NCBI GenBank assembly: GCA_963971535.1
Contig: OZ020589.1
Coordinates: 82,794,860 to 82,858,859, forward strand
DNA from: Notolepis coatsorum
Lineage: Eukaryota > Chordata > Actinopteri > Aulopiformes > Paralepididae
Direction: 5' to 3'
Length of the DNA: 64,000 nt
Below the pieces are notes generated by a model. It had not been told where the DNA came from. It did not search any database and was given only the letters and a program-made list of their open reading frames with translations. Each line of letters opens with the position of its first letter. Position 1 is the first letter of the stretch. The position numbers and the translations under genes were made by a program. Below, in pieces: positions 34,181-45,120 of this stretch.

Positions 34181-34929
34181 CAGTATCTTCTTACTATCTG
34201 TCAATCTATGTTGTTGGATTCTCGTGACAGTGATCAGACAGTAATCTCTCTGTGGTTCCGTGAAGTCTGCGTTGTGTTTGTTATCGCTTACTCATCGTAC
34301 TGGCTGTCACACTCTGTCTCCCCCGTTAATACATCCGTAATCAGAAGAATCGACACACTGGAAACGTGATACCTTTCCTTGATGTTGATGTTTATTCCAT
34401 AAACATAGACTTGTGCAAGATGGAAATGATTCTGAACGTCTTTGAAAAGTCTATTAAATTCATTATTCTATCGATCTCTCCTGTTATCAGCTCTATGGTT
34501 TGTCGCGGCCTAGTCTCTTGGCCTCCCTTCCCCCTCCCAACCCTCTGGCTTTGAGGGTTGGGAGCTCAGCTCCTGACTCGCTGTTAACGTGTCTGCGTGT
34601 CTGGTTAGTCTGCTTCACCCGGAAATTCACCCCAGCTATAAAGTGGATTCCCCTAGCAACGGCCGTTAGCCATGGCAACAGCGCAACGTGTCTATGTCTC
34701 TTGTCACCTCTGACCCACTCTAACGCCCTTTTCTCTATCTCTTCCCCTACCAGCGGCCTGCTAGCCCATAGCAACCCCACCCTATCTCATCACTATAGCA
34801 ACGGCTTATAAAGCACCTTGGCCGATGACCTCGGTGTGGCTGGCCGCTATCACTCCCACACCCTGCACCCTGTCTCTGTCTGTTCTGGAGAGTCTAACGC
34901 ACAATACCATGTTTAAACTAATATATCTA
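34181..34929. other. Intronic sequence, no recognised element
   Basis: About 0.75 kb with CT-rich stretches and no recognised repeat ends. Confidence 0.35.
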
Positions 34930-35233
34930 TAGCCCAAGCCCATGTCCATCCCATTGCCGTTGTGTCCTTGGGCAAGACACTTAACCTACTTGCCTCGTAT
35001 GAATGTGTATGCATGTGAATGAATGTTGGTGGTGGTCGGAGGGGCCGTAGGCGTTGATTATTCGCCACGCTTCCGTGAGTCTGCCTCAGGGCAGCTCTGG
35101 CTGCAATTGTAGCTTACCACCACCGGTATGACTGTGTATGAACGAATAATGGACTCTGTGAAGCGCTCTGAGTCAGAGCAACAGTCAGTCAGAGAAGAGC
35201 GCTATATAAATCCAATCCATTATTATTATAGAT
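34930..35233 (+). mobile_element. L2-type 3' end fragment with (ATT)n tail
   Basis: CCTTGGGCAAGACACTTAAC, AAGCGCTCTGAGTCAGAGC and GCGCTATATAAATCCAATCC followed by (ATT)n form the well-known 3' end of fish L2 LINEs and of SINEs that borrow it. No RT coding is present, so this is a short truncated copy or such a SINE. Confidence 0.75.
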
Positions 35234-35475
35234 ATGTACTTTACCTACAGGTTATAACCCTTTTTGACCTACAACGCCTTCTAATAATGCATTATATATC
35301 CTGTATATACACACAAATGTGTTTCCCCGTTTCAATGGGATACCACACACACAGAGGAGATGTATGTCTCAGCGTTTACAGTTTAACACGGTTAAACTGA
35401 TATCTATAGGTTGTTATAACCAGAAATGAAAACCATTGATTCCATCACTATGTTCCTCTTGCTGTTGCAGGCTAT

Positions 35476-35867
35476 GGGCTAGATCCACAAAGAATGGATT
35501 GCACGGTGCTAATTGCACCCTTACTTACAATTCATTATGAATTGAAAATGGGGGACCCTGATGTAAACAAGACAAAAGTCTTTCTCTGGTCTGCATCCCC
35601 TTAACAATTGTGTGTATTGAGCCGTACTGTATTGTACCCATTCTGCAATCTGTTACAATTTTCAATCAATCACTGCGCAGGTGATTTTATAAAATTTTAT
35701 TTTATTAACATATTGCAGAATGGGTACAATACAGTACGGCTCAATACACACAATTGTTAAGGGGATGCAGACCAGAGAATGACTTTCATCTTGTTTACAT
35801 CAGGGTCCCCCATTGTAAGTAAGGGTGCAATTAGCACAGTGCAATCCATTCTTTGTGGATCTAGCCC
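35476..35867. mobile_element. Palindromic foldback element containing two inverted LINE D tails
   Basis: The 392-bp segment is close to a full inverted repeat. The left arm from GGGCTAGATCCACAAAG is matched by the right arm ending CTTTGTGGATCTAGCCC, arms of about 180-190 bp pair with few mismatches, and the centre is near 35670. Most of each arm is LINE D 3' end, head to head. Outside it lies a MITE-like terminus and a possible 3-bp duplication TAT (35473-35475, 35868-35870). The left arm has a 17-bp extra piece (TCATTATGAATTGAAAA) absent from the right. Confidence 0.75.
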
Positions 35868-35870
35868 TAT

Positions 35871-36322
35871 GTTTTTCTCTATCCCCCTGTGGTTTTTAGT
35901 TTATAACTGTTTATCGGGGGGCTGCTTTCTTTTCATTCTACTGAAAAAAGGTTCAACTCACATTATTTTAATCTTAACTTAAAATAACTTAACTTAACTT
36001 AACACACTGGTTTTGTGAGTTTAAGTTTTTCCTATACATTTTCCTTAATTTCTCTAAGAATGGCTTGTTAGCATTGTTAGCCCTCCTAATAGAAAGGAAA
36101 GACCACAGCTAGCCAAAGGTAACTAGTTAGCTTGCAGGCAGTGCCCCTTGGTTTCAATGAGCAATGCTTACAAAACAAGTAATTTAAAAGTTGTTTTCAC
36201 ATAATATGGATACGTGTCTGGTGAAGGTAATGACCAACTACAATTCAAATTTTAGTTATTATCATTCTAGCAAAGATGCTGTTGCTCTTCAATATTATTG
36301 TGTTAAATATTTATTTGAGTCA
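35871..36322. other. Intronic sequence, no recognised element
   Basis: About 0.45 kb, AT-rich, with AACTTAACTTAACTTAA near 35985. Nothing else recognised. Confidence 0.35.
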
Positions 36323-36338
36323 TCAGTTTTGACATTTC

Positions 36339-36812
36339 TTTTCTTTTGATCTACTTTTTCTCCTTCTGTATTTTTCTCCCATCCCAATTTTGTCGTTATG
36401 CCAATTCCCCCCTCCCCTTCCTGGTCGTTGCGCACATTTGCCCCCCACTTGCCGGTCTAGAGAGGGTTGATAGATACTATCACATGTCCCCTCCTCCGAT
36501 ACATGCGGAGTCAGCCAGCCGCTTCTTTTCACCTGACAGCGAGGACTCTCACTGGGGGAGCGTAACATGTGGGAGGCTCACACTACTTCCCCCAGTTCCC
36601 TCCCTCGCTGAGCAGGCACCCCGACCAACCTGTAGGAGTCGCTGTTTACAACGACCAGGATACACACCCCGCCGGCTTCCCAGCTGCTAACACTGCCAAT
36701 TGGTTAGTATGGATGACCGACCAAGCCGGAGGTACCGCTGACAGCTGGATTCGATACCAGTGTCTCTGCGGTGGTAGGCAGACGCTTAGTCCGCTGCGCT
36801 ACCCAGCCGCCC
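36339..36812 (-). mobile_element. tRNA-derived SINE, family S1, copy a
   Basis: Read on the minus strand it begins GGCGGCTGGGTAGCGCAGCG (A-box region) and has a B-box-like GTATCGAATCCAGC, the signals of RNA polymerase III internal promoters. A body with AACAGCGACTCCTACAGGTTGG follows, then an A-rich tail. The target duplication TCAGTTTTGACATTTC is at 36323-36338 and 36813-36828. Copies b and c of the family are at 39791 and 53021. Confidence 0.85.
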
Positions 36813-36828
36813 TCAGTTTTGACATTTC

Positions 36829-37020
36829 CTTTTTTCTTTTATTATCTTTATTAGCGTTTTTCACAGCTTTTTCTGGCCACGCAGGACCGACAGAGGAGAG
36901 AGGGAGAACGGGAAGAGAAGCAGGGAGGACATGCGGCAAATGGCCACCAGGACTGGGAATCGAACCCGTGGCGACCGCTTCGCGACTCAGCGGGCTATAT
37001 GGTGTGCTACTGGAGCACCC
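36829..37020 (-). mobile_element. tRNA-derived SINE, family S2, copy a
   Basis: The minus strand starts GGGGTGCTCCAGTAGC and contains a B-box GGGTTCGATTCCC, then a pyrimidine-rich stretch and an A-rich tail. It is bounded by the second and third copies of CAGTTTTGACATTTC (36814 and 37021). It is unrelated in body sequence to its neighbour S1a. Confidence 0.8.
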
Positions 37021-37035
37021 CAGTTTTGACATTTC

Positions 37036-37675
37036 TAATTATAATATACATTATGCGGTAGAAACTGATCCTGAGTCAGCCTTAAAGCTTATTTTGTAAG
37101 CCTTGCAAGTGTTACCAGGAAATCACTGCCTCCCTAAGGCTTTGACATTATTGCTAGTTATGTATAATTATTTTGCTAAATGATGCATGCAAATAAATAT
37201 CCATAGTTCAGGATACCTTCTAATGGCATGATTTATGCATTCTAAATGACCAAGCATCTGTCTCTGGCATCAATACTTGATTGAATATTAGATATTGAAT
37301 ACAAGGTATTCAAATCCGCGCAGCAACCGGGAGCATCCGGGAGTTAATAATAAGCGTACACAACTGAATGTGGAAGTTTGACATGTGGTGCTTCTAGTAG
37401 AGTGTAGCACAAATAAAAACAATATAGTGGTTTTCAGAAGGCTGAGTTACAAACAAAGTTTATGTCTCATGGAGTATCCACCCCTTTTCAACATCAATGG
37501 CAGTTTGAATGGTGTTTAGGAAGGTAAAATGATATCAGCTAAACACACAGTATACACCTACGATCATTTGTTAAAGACAGGGGTAGTCTCCAATAATGGC
37601 GGGAAGTACAAATTTGACTGATATGGTCCTTTTCAGTGGATTAGAGTTTAACTATTTTGGTCCAATGACCCCATA
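37036..37675. other. Intronic sequence, no recognised element
   Basis: About 0.64 kb without recognised repeats or coding. Confidence 0.35.
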
Positions 37676-38568
37676 TTAACTCATTCAGCGCCAGTCACGA
37701 TGATAGTCGGGTTAACTCGCCATCGCTTGAGCGCCAATCACGAGTATAGTCTGGTTTTAATCGTTATTTCTTTTATTAGCGATATCCATTCATTTTCATC
37801 CATCCAGCCTGATGTTATCATTGGGAATGGGTCTGAGCTCGCAAAATGGCAAATACCGCCGCCTACGCCTTCCAGCTGGTATTGCACTCCATTGGGAATG
37901 GTGTAGTTTCTTTTCTGGGACGATCCGAGCCGTGCGGGCGGGGTTTAAATACTCAGGCGAGGTAGGTCTATACAACGATGGCATGGAACAGTAACCCCGC
38001 CCGCCTGTATTTGGAATGGCGATCAGATAATCGGATTATTTCTTTTGCATTACATCAGATACAATGTAAGAACACTATATATAAATTTGATCGTTGATCT
38101 GATATTTATTTCTACCCCGATCGATGCTGTCTCTGTGTGTGTGGCTGTGTGCCGTTGGGTGGGAGGAGGTGGCGGGGGAGCCTCGCGGTCCAGGGCTCTT
38201 TTCATTCTTGCATGAGGAAGGATAATAATGATGATCTAGCGTTGATTTCAGGAAGATTCGATAATCAACGTGTTTAGTGTATTCCACTAAAGGGCTATTA
38301 TCGTGTATTTTCGTGGAATTACTCAGAACCACCCAAACTATACTCATATTCAAAACGGTATAAAACGGAAATGTACAGATGAAAAAACAATCTGTTTCGT
38401 GGATGTTGACTGGAAGCAACTCACTGATAATCGACGGGTGTATTAGACCCATAGCTATAATTTAAGATATATTTTAAGCACTCGCAAATCTCACAGTCCC
38501 CCCATTGATTAAAGCGGTGGCGTACTAGACCTATATCGGGCATATCGCTCCGGCGCTGAATGAGTTAA
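37676..38568 (+). mobile_element. P-family TTAA MITE, copy P4 (uninterrupted)
   Basis: Bounded by TTAA at 37676-37679 and 38565-38568 with a perfect 13-bp TIR, CTCATTCAGCGCC. All body landmarks are present in order. It has two subterminal blocks at the left, each starting TTAACTC with GCGCCA(A/G)TCACGA further in, giving a direct repeat of about 37 bp spacing. The donor-like site here is TGTAAG rather than GGTAAG (38065-38070). Best uninterrupted reference copy in the window. Confidence 0.8.
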
Positions 38569-39609
38569 GGGTTTATGTCAGTACTATTTGGTAAAAATAA
38601 TGGATCAATTGGATAATACTGGCGTTGTTTTAAGACTGTGCCAATCGTCTAGGCCACTCTCTTCTACATTATCCCTGGTGGTGTTGGAAAGCAGTCAGGG
38701 TTTTTTTTCTTACCTTCAGAAGAAGTAATTTGCTGCCATTTATTCTTTTGACAGCAACTTCAACATACATGGAAATTGCTAGAGCTAATTAATCACAGTA
38801 AACACAAAGCCTTCATTTGGTTTCTCTGTTTCCAAGGTGGGAACAGGGTGAAAAGGAATCCCAACCTGAGCATGACATAAGAGCAAAATGGCCACTGTGA
38901 ATATGGTAAATGGGCTTGTATTTCTATGCAACACCAGTGTTCTCCTTTAATGTTTCGGGGGGGACATTTCTTATCAGTAGTGCATGCCAAAACACAAGTA
39001 ACTGCATTGATGGAATACTCTCGCAGACCTTAACTGGATAAACTTTACATTGTCATACCAGTGGTCCTCAATCTATTTATTTTGTTGCCACAAAAAGACA
39101 GTTTTGTAGCCGCTAAAAACAGATTAGTGGTATATTTGCCCTAGGTCAAGAGCCACTCTTTTGAGATGCACTGCTGAGAACCACTGTTTTAATGTAGAGA
39201 TACTTTTGAACTGTTCATGGAGTCAAGGGTGAAGTATAACAAACCTAAAATACAGACTATAATGTTTTAAAGTACTGTGTGCTCCTTTTATCGTTTTAAA
39301 GGTCAGTGTTCCTGAGTTGAGCTTTTTCATATCAATGCACACATTCTGTTGCTGTTCATATACAGTCACACTGCACTGTATATCAACAGCATCAAGTGGC
39401 GGTTCATTGTGCCATGTCAACACATTAAATGCAGCGAGTTTACATTAGCATGTAGCTCAGGTACGTTTGATCAGTTTCACATCTCTGTGTCATACCTGGC
39501 TTCGTAACATTTTCTCTCATCAGTTCTCCCGGGACGGACTGTTGACATGTCTCTTGCAGCCTGTCAGGTTTACATCTTACCCTGTTGGTTCTTTGATCTC
39601 CCGCTACAG
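38569..39609. other. Intron upstream of rnf150 exon, with a mini-hAT candidate
   Basis: Mostly unrecognised. At 39059-39186 CAGTGGTCCTCAATCT and GCTGAGAACCACTG form partly inverted ends of a 128-bp hAT-like remnant, but flanks TGTCATAC and TTTTAATG do not match. The rnf150 acceptor CTACAG lies at 39604-39609. Confidence 0.4.
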
Positions 39610-39681
39610 AGACGCCTGGGAGACGCAGCCAAGAAGGCTATCGGCAAGCTCCCAGTACGAACCATCAAGAAGGGAGACGAG
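39610..39681 (+). CDS. rnf150: rnf150 exon: juxtamembrane linker before the RING
   Basis: Twenty-four codons, RRLGDAAKKAIGKLPVRTIK and KGDE, form the cytosolic linker between the transmembrane helix and the RING finger. The segment is strongly conserved across Goliath-family ligases, where RRLGDAAKKAI follows ARDRNQ directly as here. The acceptor is CTACAG, the donor GAG/GTAAAC, and phase is 0 at both ends. It lies 23.6 kb from the upstream exon, a distance due largely to inserted transposons. Confidence 0.92.
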
Positions 39682-39790
39682 GTAAACTCACATGTTGAAT
39701 CCAGGAGCCCATATCTTCATTTTAGATTTGGATTCTTCTACACTTTATGTGAAGCCAGAATTCCCTAAATCAGTTCCAAAATCAGAACTC

Positions 39791-40204
39791 CCCCGGCGGC
39801 TGGGTGGTGCAAGAGACACCGGTATCGAATCCGTCATACTGACTCAATTGGCAGAGTCAGCGGGAGGGGAGTCGATGGGTGGTAATCTGGTCGTTGTAAA
39901 CAGCGACTCCTACAGGTTGGTCAGGGCACCTGCACAGCAAAGACAGGAAATGGCGGGGGCAATGTGAGCCTCCCACACGTTACACCTCGCCAATGAGAGT
40001 CCGCGCTGGCAGGTGAAAAGATGTGACTGGCTGCCTCCATGTATCGGAGGGGACATGTGATGGGCTTCTATCCTCCCTACGACCGGCCAGTGGGGGGCAC
40101 ATGCGAGCAACGATCAGGACAGGGGAGGGAGAATTGGCACGAGAGGAAAATTGGGATGGGAGAAAACCACAGAAAAAGGAGAAAAAAAGTAGGTAAAAAA
40201 AAAA
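39791..40204 (+). mobile_element. tRNA-derived SINE, family S1, copy b
   Basis: Begins CCCGGCGGCTGGGTGGTGC, has GGTATCGAATCCG as B box, shares AACAGCGACTCCTACAGGTT with copies a and c, and ends in an A-rich tail. A 10-bp target duplication, ATCAGAACTC against ATCTGAACTC, has one mismatch. It lies about 110 bp downstream of the rnf150 linker exon. Confidence 0.8.
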
Positions 40205-40495
40205 ATCTGAACTCTCAAGTCTGACTTATTTATATCAGTTTCCCTTTGACTCATAATTTGGTTGTTAAGGGATTTCTTCTGAGCCAATTATGTGAATTAT
40301 GTGTTATTTTGATGTTCATACTTAAAGGGAAATCCACCCTAAAATAGAATGTACATTGTGTAATATGGTATATTGTAAACAGGCACAGAGTTTAGGGTAT
40401 TTTTCTAAATAAGCCATCACTTCAAATCGGGCGGATACTTTTCAATCTATTAATTGATTGATTGAAAACTTTATTAACAGACTGCAGAATGGGTA

Positions 40496-42332
40496 ATAAT
40501 AATAATAAATTGAATTTATAGAGAGAAGCACCTTTCTCAGACTCAAGGACACTTTACAAGAGAGAGAAGCTATATAAAAGAGTTTACAAGAGAGAGAAGC
40601 TATATAAAAGAGGGTAAAAATACAGGAACATTTTTACAAATTAAAGAAAAATAATAATAATAAGGAGGCAAGGTGCTGTCCAATTGGACGAAACGGTAAC
40701 AGAAAATATCAACAAAAAACAAAAACGACGGGATCGGTAGCTTAAGAGTCAGGGGGAAGGGGGTGGGCTACTTGGGAGCAGGGCCGTGTTGTGCGAAGGC
40801 AAGTGTGAACAGGTGGGGTTTTTAGGTGGGTTTTGAAGAGGTTGATGGTGTCAGAGCCTCAGATGGAGGGGGAGAGGGAGTTCCACAGCCTGGGGGCAGC
40901 TACAGAGAAAGTCTCCCAGTGTGGAACGCCTGGTGCGGGGGATGGTGAGGAGGTCGTGATTGATGGGGAGCCAGTGGAGTTTTTGCAGGGTAGGGGTGAT
41001 GTTCTGCCAGGGTTTGGTGCGGGTGAGGACCCTCGCAGCTGAGTTTTGGACGTACTGTAAGCAATCCAGAACCTTCTTGGAGGCACCAAGAATTCCGTTA
41101 CAGTAGTCGAGGCGGGAAGTGATGAAGGCATGAATGAGTGTTTCTGCTGAGGTGTCGGAGAGTGAGGGTCGGAGGCGGGAAATGGTTCCGAGGTGGAAAA
41201 AGGCGTACCTGGTGAAAGACTTGACGTGAGGGTAAAATGAGAGGGTTGAGTCCAGTATTATGCCCAGGTTCCTTACCTCTGTGGAGGCGCAGATGGAGTA
41301 GCCATCCATGGAGAGAACAAGGCATCTATCTTTTGGAGGAGGGCTGGGGAAGCTACAACTATTAATTCTTGCTGAGTTGGAGGAAGTTGGTGGTCATCCA
41401 TGTTTATGTCCTGGAGACAGGCAGTGAGTGAGGGAGGGGGGAGAGAGGGAGGGGAGCAGAGGGTTTAGTAGTGTAGTAGTGTGGAGGTAAAGCTGCATGT
41501 CGTCTGCGTAGGAGTGGAAATGGAGGCCATGTTTCCTTATGATCTCACCGAGTGGGAGGAGGTAGATTGTGAAAAGGAGTGGACCTAGCACCGAACCCTG
41601 GGGAACACCCTGTTTAACAGGTGCTGGAGCTGACCTGGACCCCCCGAGGGAACCATACTGCCACCTGTTGGCCCAGGTAGGATGTGAACCAGGACAGGGG
41701 ATACCAGTGATGCCAAGGACACTTTCCAGACGGTCTAGGAGGATTTAGTGTGAGATGGTGTCAAAAGCAGCTGAAAGGTCCAGGAGGATGAGGATGTTGA
41801 TGTTGCCAGCATCAGCAGCCATGAGGAGGTCATTAGTTACCTTGATCAGGGCGGTCTCTGTGCTATGTTTAGCCCTGAACCCAGACTGGAGTGGTTCGAA
41901 CAGGTCATGGTTTGCCATGTGACTGTAGCTGGGCGGCTACTGAGCGCTCGAGGACCTTGCTAAGGAAGAGGAGGTTGGAAATGGGGCGGAAGTTGTTGAG
42001 CTTATCGGGGTCCAGACCGGGTTTCTTGAGAATTGGGGTGACTGCTGCCACCTTCAAGTAAGCAGGGACGGAGCCAGTGGGCAGGGAGGACTTAATCATG
42101 TCTACCATGAGAGGGCAGGCAGGCCAGCCTTCACCAGGGTGGTGGGCATGGGGTCCAGAGAGCAGGTAGAGGGTTTAGAGTCTGACACCAACTTCATAAT
42201 GGAGTCAGTGTCCACCAGGGAGAAGGATGAAAAGGAGTGGGTGGGTGGCCGGGGCAGGGGGTCATGTTTAACACCCGGAGGTGTGGGGGACACAGGAATA
42301 GACTGGAGCTGCTGGTAGATGGCATCGATCTT
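40496..42332 (-). mobile_element. LINE B, L2/CR1-type, 5'-truncated
   Basis: The 3' end is (ATA)n followed by AATTGAATTTATAGAGAG and ACACTTTACAAG, the common fish L2 terminus. The 5' limit at 42332 and the tail at 40496 are fixed by the D4 sequence it interrupts. The only visible duplication is GGTA. Confidence 0.8.
40851..42293 (-). pseudogene. LINE B reverse transcriptase, decayed
   Basis: Minus-strand blocks in order: PSTCSLDPMPTTLVK (42180 region), AAVTPILKKPGLDPDKLNNF and [17 protein letters not shown] (42108-41905), a degraded central palm, LGPLLFTIYLLPLGEI with HFHSYADDMQLYLH (41591-41470), and NLGIILDSTLSFYPHVKSF through AARVLTRTKPWQNITP (41309-40851). Frameshifts and stops lie between blocks. 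The endonuclease is absent. Same group as LINE A and LINE C but clearly a different family. Confidence 0.8.
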
Positions 42333-42540
42333 GGTACAATACAGTACGGCTCAATACAAACAACTGCTAAGAGAATGCAGACCAGAAAAATACTTTTGTC
42401 TTGTTTACATCAGGGTCCTCCATTTTCAATTCATCAAGACATTTATGACATACAAATATACAGTATTGTGTAAGAGACAGAGATCATAAAAAAAAATATA
42501 TATACATCCAAAGGGGAAGAAACTGTACATCTATATCTTA

Positions 42541-43498
42541 TTAACACATTCAGTGCCACGCCCCTTTGACCATATTAGGGCTACCGTGCCAATAAGGAAG
42601 TCAATGGGAGGTCAGGGAAATTTGCGAAGGCTTAAACTATATCTTAAATTATGGCTATGGGTCTAAAACACCCCTCGCTTATCAATGACTTGCTTGCAGT
42701 CAACATGAACAAAACGGATTGTTTTTTCATTGGTACATTTACAAAATATACCGTTTTGAATACAAGTATAGTTTTGGAGATTTCTAGTAATTCCAGAGAA
42801 ATTCCGCGATAATAGCTCTTTAGTGGAATACACAAAACACATTGTAATTTTTCGGCTGATTTATGAATCGTATTCAAATAAATGCTAGATTATCGATAGT
42901 ATTTGTGTACTTATGCACGCTAGAGAAGCGGGCTGAAAAATCGGTTATCCATGCCGTACTTAGCGCTAACGTTAGGCACACACACACACACGTTGTGATC
43001 TCTGTGAAAAAAACATCTGATTAACCCAAAACTGGTAACATAGAGTCCTTACCTCACATCAGATGTTCTGCAAAAAGATTAATACAATTCCTGATCGCCA
43101 TTCCAAATATTGATCGCGTTTATTGATCCAACATTATAGTCCAAAACACATAATCGAAAGCTGCTCCGAGCCTCCCCAGTGAATGTGGTAACAGATACTG
43201 CTTGCCAGAGAAGGGAAAACCCCGGACCAGACTTTTTTTCTGATGCACAGCCCCACCCAATCCAATCCAATGATGTGCAATACCATCCGGGAGATGATAG
43301 GCGGCGGTATTTGTCCTTTTCGAGCTCAGACCCATTCCCAATGATAACGTCAGGCTGGATGGATGAAAAATGTATGGATATTGCTAATAAAAGAAATAAC
43401 GATTAAAACCCGAGTTTTGTCTGGTTTTCTCGGGCCTTGGCACTCAACGCATGGTGAGTTAACCTGACTAATCTCGTGGTTGGCACTGAATGTGTTAA
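42541..43498 (-). mobile_element. P-family TTAA MITE, copy P5 (uninterrupted)
   Basis: TTAA at 42541-42544 and 43495-43498 with a perfect 14-bp TIR, CACATTCAGTGCCA. Reverse-complementing gives the same landmark order as P1 and P4. The donor-like GGTAAG is read from 43053 to 43048. The subterminal repeat TTAACTCACCATGCG with GAGTGCCA lies at the 43450 end. It adjoins LINE tail D4 directly. Confidence 0.8.
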
Positions 43499-43701
43499 CC
43501 ATGATGATTTTTGATTAGTTCGTTTTGAGCCAGAGATAGAGTTGGTTACCGTACATATTTGTACTGGTACCGGTACCCGACGGTACCTTTTTTCTGTACT
43601 TTCATAATAACAAACATATTATTTAAATTGTAAAACTAAACTAAAGTCTAAACTTCTCAATTTCAACTTTGTTATTACACCACACAAACTAAAACCCCTC
43701 C
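43499..43701. other. MITE interior fragment interrupted by LINE C
   Basis: GGTACCGGTACC, TTTTTTCTGTACTTT and AAAACCCCTCCCTAA here, continued at 47444 by AAGTCCCTCTCCCAAACCGC, match the interior of the MITE at 25007-25483. Ends of the element were not located. Confidence 0.5.
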
Positions 43702-44159
43702 CTAAATCAAATCAAATCAAATGTATTTGTAAGGCCCGACAACATGTCCCCATGGGCCGCACACGTCTTCTTTAAACAAGTCAAGAAGAAACATAACAAT
43801 AAGTCAAGAACAAAACAAGAACACCATAAGGTCCAACAATTTAAAAATAAATGCAAAATAAATGAATGAATGCAAACACTCCCAGACATACCCCACACGA
43901 AGGTAAAGAAAAACTCACAAAAAAATCCACCCCAGGCAGTGTGGAGGAGAGAAACCTTAGAAGGGCCATTCAAGGGGGGATCTCCCTTCTTAGATGTCGG
44001 TGATAGTAGTGTTGCAGACGGACAGTTGGTAAACATGCACTCATGTGTGTAGTGAAACACAGATGAGTGCATGCAATAGCAACTGAACATTTTGAAAAAT
44101 TTAAGATAGAGCTGATAGCAACTGAACATTTTGAAAGATTAAAGATAGAGCTGATAGCG

Positions 44160-44460
44160 GATCTATTTGAGGCACAGGAGCGGCGCAAAGAGGGTCGCGT
44201 CCTCCCCGTCTTAATCACGGGATGTTCAACACTCCGATCATCGCTCCGAGACAGCCGGAGACAGGGAGATAGGGGGCGGGGCAGAGAGGGTTGCAACCTC
44301 ATCGCGGGACGTCCAGCACTCCGGTCATCACTACGAGACAGCCGGAGACAGGAGGGCACGCAGCGAGGGTCGCATCCTCCCGGTCTTCATCACGGGACGT
44401 CCGACACTCCGGTCATCACTCCGGGACAGCAACTCACAGGGAGACGGGACAGGCATTAGA
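44160..44460 (-). repeat. About 100-bp tandem repeats in LINE C 3' UTR
   Basis: Three imperfect units contain GGGTCGC(G/A)TCCTCCC or GGGTTGCAACCTC, then (C/G)GGGA(C/T)GTCCAGCACTCCG or similar, and ACAGCCGGAGACAGG. A G17-type run follows at 44757-44773, outside the array. Confidence 0.7.
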
Positions 44461-45120
44461 CAGCTTGCGTGATTGTAATAGGCGGACATAGCAATAGATA
44501 CAAGTGGTAAGCATATATGTGAATAGAATAGATATATGAAGTAAGCATATTATGTGAATAGAATAGAAGTACTTAACCCAGCAATGCAACCACGTTGACA
44601 GACCACAAACCATGTTGACAGACTACGGACAGAAGACGGTAAGAAGCTGATCCATGGCCTCGGTGTTGCACGTAGAGCAGTCACTGCAATCTTGGCCAAG
44701 ACCCCGAGACATCCACCACCTTGATCAGCACTACGAGACAAGCACTCCGAGAGATGGGGGGGGGGGGGGGGGGTTGGGACAGGGGTTAGAGAGTTCCCAT
44801 GTTTGTAGTGGGTGGAGATGGAGCAACAGATACATGCAGTGAGCGCATGGCGACGGCAGAACCACAGTATACAAGAAAATTATGAAATAGAGCAATAGAT
44901 AGAACCACTGCAAGCGCATGGGCACAGGGTGAGATACGAGGGCTGCACGCCCCGTGGGGGCAGGAGGAGCCACTCGGAAGGTTCAGCACTGCAGGCCAGA
45001 CAGAAGGCGACACGAATCCGTTCCATGGGACCGGCCGAGACAGAGACAGAGGCCAAAAGGATAGACATCCTAACTAAACGAGACAGATTAATCTAAAGGT
45101 CAGTCCCCGACCAGGTGAGA

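Larger units (their letters stand above)
40441..42540 (-). mobile_element. LINE D tail copy D4, split by LINE B
   Basis: Starts at 40447 with ATTGATTGATTGAAAACTTT and AACAGACTGCAGAATGGGTA, stops at 40495, and continues at 42333 with GGTACAATACAGTACGGCTC through the 3' UTR to 42540. The 4-bp GGTA is present on both sides of LINE B. Confidence 0.75.

Noticed and set aside
43970-44459. Arginine/serine-rich open frames on both strands
   Set aside because: They follow the tandem repeats of the LINE C 3' UTR and occur in opposing frames, as repeat-driven frames do.
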